The notes under the pieces were generated by a model. That model did no database searches and was not told the origin of the DNA. It saw only the letters and a program-made list of their open reading frames with translations. Source: an uncultured Eubacteriales bacterium (GTDB taxonomy: Bacteria > Bacillota > Clostridia > Oscillospirales > Oscillospiraceae). Taken from it: a stretch of DNA of 6,105 nt. This document shows, in pieces, positions 1 to 4,702 of this stretch (positions within the stretch are counted from its first letter, which is position 1; each line of letters begins with the position of its first letter). The position numbers and the translations under genes were made by a program. The DNA is taken from contig CAUABY010000133.1 of assembly GCA_958427375.1 (NCBI GenBank), positions 1-6,105 of the forward strand, given 5' to 3'.

Positions 1-45
1 AAAAGTTGGGTGTTGATGGACGTTCGTCCACCTACCCCAACTTTT
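1..45 (-). terminator. Rho-independent terminator-like hairpin, possibly bidirectional
   Basis: A perfect 10-bp inverted repeat (1-10 AAAAGTTGGG with 36-45 CCCAACTTTT) encloses a second 7-bp stem (15-21 with 26-32, one G-U pair on the minus strand) and a 4-nt loop at 22-25. The two stems are separated by a small 4x3 internal loop. On the minus strand the hairpin starts 15 nt after the stop codon of the last gene and ends in four Ts at the window edge, so it is well placed to end the minus-strand transcript. On the plus strand it is followed by TTTTAGTTT, so it could also stop a converging transcript from the left. Whether more Ts follow lies outside the window. A mobile-element end is a less likely alternative, because no second copy is visible here. 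Confidence 0.7.
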
Positions 46-60
46 AGTTTAGTACAGAAA

Positions 61-291
61 TTATTTATCTGTATTTGCCGTGCTCTCAAGCTCTGCAACT
101 CGCTTTTCGAGTGCGTCTATCTTATCCGACTGCACGACGAAAAGCCATACAACAACCGAGATTATAACTGCGCATACGGCTGTCGTAAGATACCATCTGT
201 TGTTGAAGTCGAAGAGCATCCAGACGCCTAAGAACATAAAGACATAGCTTAAGACCAAGACAACAAGAAATATTTTTATAAATTTCTTCAT
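61..291 (-). CDS. Small two-helix membrane protein with C-terminal coiled coil, unknown function
   Basis: This 76-residue protein matches no family that I recognise by sequence. It begins with a basic MKKFIK followed by a hydrophobic helix (about residues 6-26). A short linker, FDFNNRW, leads into a second hydrophobic helix (about 34-53). The charged tail (about 55-70, DKIDALEKRVAELES) has heptad-like leucine/valine spacing suggesting a short coiled coil. The positive-inside rule predicts both ends in the cytoplasm with a hairpin in the membrane, so the tail could mediate oligomerisation or partner binding. The ATG lies 4 nt after the stop of the nicotinamidase-like gene. No strong Shine-Dalgarno is seen (only GGGTAATGG), so translation is probably coupled to the gene before it. 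It is the last gene before the hairpin. It is judged real because of its coherent membrane topology and tight operon placement. Confidence 0.8.
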   Translation of the reverse strand: MKKFIKIFLVVLVLSYVFMFLGVWMLFDFNNRWYLTTAVCAVIISVVVWLFVVQSDKIDALEKRVAELESTANTDK

Positions 292-295
292 GCCA

Positions 296-817
296 TTACC
301 CGTTTATAACTTTTATCTGGCAGGGGAGCATGGCGGCGAGGGCGTTTTTATGGCTGTCGGGGGTTACGCCCGCGCAGCAGGCCGCGTCAACTATGACGGG
401 AACTTCCGGCAGAAAAGCTTTCACGAGCATGGCGTTTGAAATCACGCAGATGTCGGTGCAGAGGCCGACAAGCGTAATAGAAGAAATCGGTTCGGCCTTA
501 TCGGCGGCAGCCAGCAGCTCGCCGAGCTTGGCGCTGCCAAAGGTGGGCTTGTCTATAACCTCCTTGCACAAAGACAGAAGCTCCGGGCAGATTTCCCAGC
601 CTTTCGTTCCCTTGATGCAGTGCGGCACGGGCAGGTTGTGCCCCTCCTGCGTGTCCATGTAGTTTTCCGGGTGCGTGTCGCGCGTGAAGATGACGCGGCC
701 GTCAAAGCCCTTGACCTTCTCCACCACGTTCGGCACGATGGCCTGGGCATCCGCCGAGCCGAGCGCACCGGACACGAAATCGTTCTGCATGTCAACAACA
801 ATCAAAATATCCTGCAT
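296..817 (-). CDS. Isochorismatase-fold cysteine hydrolase, nicotinamidase-like
   Basis: A 173-residue cytosolic enzyme of the isochorismatase/nicotinamidase superfamily. Family members of this type hydrolyse nicotinamide to nicotinate and ammonia (NAD salvage) or related amides. The catalytic triad is visible: D9 in VVDMQNDF, K90 in DKPTFGS and the nucleophile C124 in GLCTDICV. The metal-binding set of nicotinamidases is also present: D47 and H49 in TRDTHPENY, and H66 in PVPHC. Length and motif spacing fit single-domain nicotinamidases. The start is set at the ATG at 817, because GGAGG at 826-830 lies 8 nt upstream. The longer frame begins with TTG at 841 and would place that ribosome binding site inside the gene. 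It lies 20 nt after the lactonase-like gene and 4 nt before the small membrane protein. Substrate is inferred from the metal triad; pyrazinamidase-type or other amidase activity is possible. A pncA symbol is withheld because the substrate is unproven. Confidence 0.9.
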   Translation of the reverse strand: MQDILIVVDMQNDFVSGALGSADAQAIVPNVVEKVKGFDGRVIFTRDTHPENYMDTQEGHNLPVPHCIKGTKGWEICPELLSLCKEVIDKPTFGSAKLGELLAAADKAEPISSITLVGLCTDICVISNAMLVKAFLPEVPVIVDAACCAGVTPDSHKNALAAMLPCQIKVING

Positions 818-825
818 TTTTGTTT

Positions 826-830
826 CCTCC
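826..830 (-). promoter_or_regulatory. Shine-Dalgarno GGAGG that fixes the hydrolase start at 817
   Basis: The minus strand reads GGAGG here, 8 nt before ATG at 817, which is ideal spacing. It lies downstream of the TTG at 841, so it supports the shorter 173-residue product over the 181-residue one. Confidence 0.85.
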
Positions 831-837
831 GTTGTAT

Positions 838-1695
838 TCAAAATTTAATTATCTGCGGTTTAATGTCCTCGTCGTGGCTTGCGAGCACGGCGGCACAGCC
901 GGGGCGGCGGCTCATGTCCCGCACCCACTCAAGGCTCTTCAGCTGCCGCTTCTCGTCAAATCCGAAGCCCGGCACAACAAGCTCCTCCCATGAGCGGCGG
1001 TTGAAGCCCGCGTCCGCGCACATCAGGGCAAAGCGCTTGCCGTTAACGGCTACAATACCCGCCATGCCATCCGTATGTCCGGGGAGATTCACCATGTACA
1101 GTGTGCCATCACCAAAAATATCCACTGCCCAGGAGTTTGGCACATCGGGAAAGCCCCGGTAGTAAACCCGCTCAATAGGCTCGTCTATCCACAGCTTCCA
1201 AGGCTGACGCATTTTGTATACTGTGCGGCAGCTCCAAAAATACTCGTCCTCCGGCACGATTATCCGACGCGCGCCGTGAAGATGCACAACGCCGCTCACG
1301 TGATCCGGGTCAAGATGCGTGATGATGACAAGCTCAAGGTCGCTCGGCTTTATGCCCAGCGCCGCGAGCTGCTCATGTATAGTCTGTCCCGGCTCCACAA
1401 CCGGGCGGTAAAAGGCCGCAAGCTGAGGCGAAAGCAGGGCGCGCACCGCTTTCTCATCATATACTCCGCTGGGGCTGATGTCACGCCGCCAGCCGCAGTC
1501 CACGAGGATAAGACCGTGCTGGTGCTCGATCAGGTAGGCCGACACCGGCAGAGTAACGCGCCGGGAATCCGGGGTCAGAATCTGCGCGGCAGTGTTTGTC
1601 AGGCGCGTGCTGCGCCCCAAATCCAGCACGTTCGGCGAAACACGTATTGTGCCACAGTGCAGTACATGTATTTTAACCTCGCCGGAACCGTTCAT
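838..1695 (-). CDS. Metallo-beta-lactamase-fold hydrolase, N-acyl-homoserine-lactonase-like
   Basis: A 285-residue protein of the MBL fold, closest in layout to the AHL-lactonase (AiiA/AttM-like) group: an N-terminal strand region with a long loop, LPVSAYLIEH and GLILVDCG (residues 49-68), then the metal motif THLDPDHVSG (126-135). Metal ligands visible are H127, D131, H132, H207 (LPGHTDG), D228 (CADAGF, the usual bridging Asp) and H274 (ASHDED). The second His of the canonical HxHxDH is Asp here (D129), a change I recall from clostridial members of this family. No signal peptide is seen, so it is probably cytosolic. The ATG at 1695 has GGAGG 7 nt upstream. It follows the Nudix gene by 20 nt. 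The true substrate may be another lactone, thioester or phosphoester; quorum quenching is not shown by the sequence. Confidence 0.87.
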   Translation of the reverse strand: MNGSGEVKIHVLHCGTIRVSPNVLDLGRSTRLTNTAAQILTPDSRRVTLPVSAYLIEHQHGLILVDCGWRRDISPSGVYDEKAVRALLSPQLAAFYRPVVEPGQTIHEQLAALGIKPSDLELVIITHLDPDHVSGVVHLHGARRIIVPEDEYFWSCRTVYKMRQPWKLWIDEPIERVYYRGFPDVPNSWAVDIFGDGTLYMVNLPGHTDGMAGIVAVNGKRFALMCADAGFNRRSWEELVVPGFGFDEKRQLKSLEWVRDMSRRPGCAAVLASHDEDIKPQIIKF

Positions 1696-1702
1696 GCCGC
1701 CG

Positions 1703-1707
1703 CCTCC
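1703..1707 (-). promoter_or_regulatory. Shine-Dalgarno GGAGG for the MBL-fold hydrolase, inside a 5-codon mini-frame
   Basis: GGAGG on the minus strand sits 7 nt before ATG at 1695. It also lies within a tiny frame starting with ATG at 1709 (Met-Glu-Ala-Ala-Ala-stop). The stop of that frame overlaps the real start as ATGA. The mini-frame has no visible ribosome binding site of its own and is probably accidental. Confidence 0.75.
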
Positions 1708-1715
1708 ATTTTATT

Positions 1716-2276
1716 TTAATTTAATTCTTTTAACTTCGCGTTGAGCTTGGAATATATTCTCTCCACAAACCACTTCTCAGTTGAAGCGGCCAGCGCGCCG
1801 TCGAGCGTGAACCAGCGCACACCGCTGTTCTCGTCTGCGCATATGTGCAGGCTGTCGTGCTCGTCAGCCTCAATGAGATAGGTGACGTTCAGGTGCAGAT
1901 GGCTCGGCACATACTCGCCGCGCTTTTCGTGCCCGTCAACAGTCAGCGCCTCAAGAGAGAATATCCCATCTGAAAGCGGCCTGAGATGCTCAATGCCCGT
2001 CTCTTCGCGCACCTCGCGCAGGGCAACCGAGAGCAAATCGGTTTCGCCGTCGGCATGCCCGCCCGTCCACGACCAGGAGTCATAGATGTTGTGATAGACC
2101 ATCAGCACACGGTCACGCGCGGAATTTACCACCCACGCTGAGGCCGTCATGTGCGCAATCAGGTTCGTGCGGTAGAACGCGTCCGGGTTTGCGGCAATGA
2201 AATTTATTATAAGCTCCTTGTCACGCCGTTCCTGCTCATTGCAGGGGCGGTAGTTTTTTATGTCGCCAACTGTCAT
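1716..2276 (-). CDS. Nudix hydrolase
   Basis: A 186-residue Nudix-fold pyrophosphohydrolase; such enzymes cleave nucleoside diphosphates linked to another moiety (NDP-sugars, NADH, ADP-ribose, oxidised nucleotides). The Nudix box spans residues 73-95: GG at 72-73, then REVREETGI (87-95) with the three catalytic, Mg-binding Glu residues E88, E91 and E92. The conserved first Glu of the box (Gx5E) is Thr79, although E78 is adjacent. A helical N-terminal extension (about 1-40, NEQERRDKELIINFI) precedes the first core strand TASAWVVN, and SGVRWFTLD (about 150-158) forms the usual late strand. The extension resembles clostridial Nudix proteins of unknown substrate. The start ATG overlaps the amidase stop in ATGA. 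Only a weak GGTGG lies 4 nt upstream, so translation is probably coupled. The substrate cannot be read from the sequence. Confidence 0.92.
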   Translation of the reverse strand: MTVGDIKNYRPCNEQERRDKELIINFIAANPDAFYRTNLIAHMTASAWVVNSARDRVLMVYHNIYDSWSWTGGHADGETDLLSVALREVREETGIEHLRPLSDGIFSLEALTVDGHEKRGEYVPSHLHLNVTYLIEADEHDSLHICADENSGVRWFTLDGALAASTEKWFVERIYSKLNAKLKELN

Positions 2277-3094
2277 TCTGCCACCGGGTACAGGTCATGC
2301 CGCAGGTGCATGAAGGTTGGAAGCTCCTCGCGGACCTGCTCCACGCGGTCAAGGTCGATGTCGCAGTAGACAATCTGCTCAGTCTCGTCACAGCTTACCA
2401 GCGCATGGCCGAAGGGGTCGGCCACCATGGAGTGCCCCCAGGCCTTGTACTTGATTTCGGGGTTGAGCGCCGCGTCCGCACCGACGACAAACAGCTCATT
2501 GTCGATTGCGCGCATGCGCACAGTCATATCCCAGTGCTCAGGGCCGCTCATGTCGTTAAACTGGGCGGGGAGGAAGATAATCTTTGCCCCGCGCATAGCG
2601 GTCGCGCGCACCATCTCCGGGAAGCGCACGTCAAAGCAGATTACAACGCCCATTCTGCCGTATTTTGTGTCAAACACCGTGATTTCGTTACCCTTGGTGA
2701 AAGTGGCCGACTCTCTGAAGCGTATCTGCGGCAGGTCAACATCGAAAAGATGCGCCTTCCTGTGCCGGGCAATCTGTCTGCCGTTCTCGTCGAAAACAAA
2801 GCAGGTGTTGTATATTTTCCCGTCGGTGTCAAGCTCAGGAATCGAGCCGCCGACAATTATGAGGTTGTTTTCCTTTGCCCAGCGCGACATCGCTGCCACG
2901 GTCTTTGCGTGGCCCTGCTCCGCGCAGGGGCGGAAGTACTTGTGCGCGTAAGGGCAGTTGAACATCTCCGGCAGGGCGACGAGATTAGCGCCGTTTTGTG
3001 CGGCCTCGCATATCATCCGCTCGGCCTTGGCGAGAGTCTCATCCTGATCCATCTCGGTTTTGATTTGAATAATGGCGATTTTCAGCTTATTCAT
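2273..3094 (-). CDS. Carbon-nitrogen hydrolase, Nit2/omega-amidase type
   Basis: A 273-residue nitrilase-superfamily enzyme. The Glu-Lys-Cys triad is clear: E43 in LPEMFN, K113 in HRKAHLFDVD and C153 in VVICFDVRFPE. The RKxHLFDVD signature, the FNxPY segment (45-49), the KYF at 52-54 and the total length match Nit2-type omega-amidases. Eukaryotic and bacterial members hydrolyse 2-oxoglutaramate and 2-oxosuccinamate to 2-oxoglutarate or oxaloacetate plus ammonia. They close the glutamine-transaminase route and remove damaged metabolites. Cytosolic, with no signal peptide. The start ATG overlaps the DUF1643 stop (ATGA) and the stop overlaps the Nudix start (ATGA), so it sits in the tightest part of the operon. 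The only Shine-Dalgarno-like sequence (AAAGG) is 14 nt upstream, consistent with coupling. The alternative is a Nit1-like deaminated-glutathione amidase, but the HLFDVD context with FNxPY favours Nit2. Confidence 0.92.
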   Translation of the reverse strand: MNKLKIAIIQIKTEMDQDETLAKAERMICEAAQNGANLVALPEMFNCPYAHKYFRPCAEQGHAKTVAAMSRWAKENNLIIVGGSIPELDTDGKIYNTCFVFDENGRQIARHRKAHLFDVDLPQIRFRESATFTKGNEITVFDTKYGRMGVVICFDVRFPEMVRATAMRGAKIIFLPAQFNDMSGPEHWDMTVRMRAIDNELFVVGADAALNPEIKYKAWGHSMVADPFGHALVSCDETEQIVYCDIDLDRVEQVREELPTFMHLRHDLYPVAE

Positions 3095-3711
3095 AGCAGT
3101 GATAAGTACCTTTCTATATCAAACTCAATTGTTTTCTCATCCTTGCGCAGGTAAAGCGGATGGTGCGGGTGCCCCTTTTGAGAGCACTTGCCCGCGCAAA
3201 ACCACTCCGCGCCATAGTCCTTGCCGAGCTTTACCATGTCGTGCACGCAGTCCGGCAGATAGGGGCGCTTTTCTATTATCGTGCCCCATGCCGCCCAAAC
3301 GGCGGGGGAGTGCCCGGCGGCGCGCGCAGAGGCGAGTATATATTCAAAGGCGCGCATGTTCTCGCGGTGCAGCGCCTCATTTTTAACTTTGTCCATGTCG
3401 TCAGGCCGCGTCGCGCGCTGTGCATAGACATTGAACATTATCCAGCTGTCATAGCCGTTGCCCGCGGCGATGCGCGATACGGATTTGAGCGTGTTGTCCA
3501 AATCATCCGGCGCGGCGGTTGAGGGGTTGATGCCGATGCAGATAAGCGGATTCTCGCCCCGTGTACCGAGTATGTAACGGTACTCGGTGTAAAAATCTGG
3601 CACATACAGCCACTTGTCCGCGTCGTATTCACCGCTCAGCCCGGAGCGCGCGAGCGCGTCGTCAAAGCTCAAAAGCTCCACAGTCTGGCTTGCGCCTGTC
3701 GGAATGTGCAT
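3091..3711 (-). CDS. DUF1643 domain-containing protein
   Basis: A 206-residue protein of the uncharacterised DUF1643 family. The family hallmarks are visible: a YRYILG strand (44-49), then the invariant-looking NPSTA (62-66) followed by DDLDNT (69-74). After these come a MFNVYAQRAT block (about 92-101) and the C-terminal KGHPHHPLYL (179-188), rich in His and Pro and likely part of an active or metal site. The family has no established function; members occur in bacterial genomes and phages. The conserved Asn, Ser, Thr, Asp and His residues hint at an enzyme, but that is inference. The ATG at 3711 has a strong GAGGGGG upstream with 7-nt spacing. The stop overlaps the omega-amidase start by 4 nt, tying its expression to that enzyme. 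It is 12 nt downstream of the AEC permease. It appears full length, without frameshift. Confidence 0.9.
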   Translation of the reverse strand: MHIPTGASQTVELLSFDDALARSGLSGEYDADKWLYVPDFYTEYRYILGTRGENPLICIGINPSTAAPDDLDNTLKSVSRIAAGNGYDSWIMFNVYAQRATRPDDMDKVKNEALHRENMRAFEYILASARAAGHSPAVWAAWGTIIEKRPYLPDCVHDMVKLGKDYGAEWFCAGKCSQKGHPHHPLYLRKDEKTIEFDIERYLSLL

Positions 3712-3718
3712 CTAAGCG

Positions 3719-3725
3719 CCCCCTC
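3719..3725 (-). promoter_or_regulatory. Shine-Dalgarno GAGGGGG overlapping the AEC permease stop codon
   Basis: The minus strand reads TGAGGGGG across 3726-3719: the TGA stop of the permease provides the first bases of the ribosome binding site for the DUF1643 gene, 7 nt before its ATG at 3711. Terminating ribosomes therefore sit on the site that initiates the next gene. Confidence 0.75.
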
Positions 3726-4659
3726 ACATCAGGAAATATGCGAATATCGGCAGGGTAATCATACTCAGCACCGTCGTCATAAGTATGCACTTGGAGGAGT
3801 AGGCCGCGTCGTAGTCGTATTGAAGCGCCAGCACGCTGACAACAACGGCGGTCGGGCAGCCCGCGATAATCACGGCTGTGCCCAAAAGCGCATTGTTGCC
3901 GGGCAGAATGGGCATGAGCAGCAGGAAAATCAGCGGGCAGAGGATAAGGCGCACAAAGGATATTATGTACGCGCGCTTCTCGCGGAAAGTGTCAAGGAGG
4001 TTCACATTGCCGAGAGTTGCGCCAATAACAATCATGGAAACCGGCATGGTCGCCGCCGCGGTGGTGCTGATAAACTCTGCCGCAACGCGCGGCACCGGCG
4101 GCTGGATAAGGAAGATGGCGAGCGCGGCGAAGGTTGCAATCAGCGGGATGGTCAGCACGTCCTTAATACGCATGGCGGACGCGCCGTCATCCCCGCCGCC
4201 CGTGCCGTGCTTCAGGCGCCACACGCCATAGGTGTAGAGGATAAGGTTGAAAGGGATGCAGTTGAGCGCGCAGTAGAGCGCCCCGGCCGAGCCGAAAAGC
4301 TCCTGCGCCACGGGCATACCGATGAAAACGTTGTTCATAACGCTCATGGACAGTTCGTTGAGTGCGCCGTTGTCACGGTTGAGGTGGAAAAGCCGCACAC
4401 AGAGGAGGGACAGAGCATAGCTGACAATGAGAATCAGCGTCAGCACAAGCATGGTTATCGCAAGGTCTTTCCCGGAGAGGTCGGGCGGCTCGGTGATGAC
4501 GGAGTTGAGGATGGAGCAGGTGAGAAACACATTCATAACAAGCGTGCTCAAGCCCTTGGCAAAGTCCTTGGAGAGAATCTTCTTCCTTGCACCCACATAG
4601 CCCACGAGCATCATCACAATGAAAACAAACATCTTGTTCAAAAGTGCAGAAAAGTCCAT
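3724..4659 (-). CDS. AEC (auxin efflux carrier) family permease
   Basis: A 311-residue inner-membrane transporter of the AEC family (TC 2.A.69). Bacterial members move organic anions such as malate, malonate or other carboxylates, not auxin. About ten hydrophobic helices are visible: roughly 8-24, 35-56, 66-91, 103-118, 124-146, 166-186, 193-216, 230-250, 256-279 and 288-310. They form two five-helix halves joined by a hydrophilic loop (147-165, with GTGGGDDG). Family motifs are MNNVFIGMPV (108-117) in the fourth helix and AGCPTAVVVSVLALQY (266-281) in the ninth. Both have the helix-breaking Gly/Pro residues expected at the transport crossover. A moderate AAGGAT lies 11 nt before the ATG. It heads the tight gene run, 43 nt after mgtE, and probably supplies or exports a substrate or product of the hydrolases downstream. 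The substrate is inference only. Confidence 0.9.
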   Translation of the reverse strand: MDFSALLNKMFVFIVMMLVGYVGARKKILSKDFAKGLSTLVMNVFLTCSILNSVITEPPDLSGKDLAITMLVLTLILIVSYALSLLCVRLFHLNRDNGALNELSMSVMNNVFIGMPVAQELFGSAGALYCALNCIPFNLILYTYGVWRLKHGTGGGDDGASAMRIKDVLTIPLIATFAALAIFLIQPPVPRVAAEFISTTAAATMPVSMIVIGATLGNVNLLDTFREKRAYIISFVRLILCPLIFLLLMPILPGNNALLGTAVIIAGCPTAVVVSVLALQYDYDAAYSSKCILMTTVLSMITLPIFAYFLM

Positions 4660-4691
4660 AAGTCAAAATGATCCTTACAAATTACTATATT

Positions 4692-4697
4692 ATTATA
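4692..4697 (-). promoter_or_regulatory. Possible promoter -10 element (TATAAT) before the AEC permease gene
   Basis: The 43-nt gap between mgtE and the permease gene is strikingly AT-rich and contains a perfect TATAAT on the minus strand, 32 nt before the ATG. No convincing -35 box is found 16-19 nt upstream, where the sequence is the end of mgtE (CTTATT at best). No hairpin terminator lies in the gap, so read-through from mgtE is also plausible. Confidence 0.3.
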
Positions 4698-4702
4698 TTG
4701 AA

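Noticed and set aside
10..231. Plus-strand 73-codon frame over the terminator and small membrane protein
   Set aside because: It starts inside the hairpin and has no ribosome binding site; the minus-strand frame has better membrane-protein features and operon spacing.
838..1695. Quorum-quenching lactonase as a firm functional call
   Set aside because: Only the family resemblance is visible; the motif differs at one ligand and no quorum-sensing gene is nearby, so the substrate was left open.
1692..1709. Five-codon mini-frame (M-E-A-A-A-stop) overlapping the MBL gene start
   Set aside because: Its ATG lacks a visible Shine-Dalgarno, and it arises from the GGAGG itself plus GC-rich spacer; there is no evidence of a leader peptide.
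1075..1719. Plus-strand open frame opposite the MBL hydrolase
   Set aside because: Antisense shadow with no motifs; the minus strand has all the metal ligands and a good ribosome binding site.
2297..3154. Long plus-strand open frame (285 codons) opposite the omega-amidase
   Set aside because: It is the antisense shadow of a clear nitrilase-family gene with an intact catalytic triad; its translation has no recognisable motif and it covers the junction of two coupled genes.
3706..4671. Long plus-strand open frame (321 codons) opposite the AEC permease
   Set aside because: The translation is unusually rich in His, Arg, Asn and Glu, as expected from the complement of a hydrophobic membrane protein, and it has no domain signature. 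The minus strand encodes a full-length permease.
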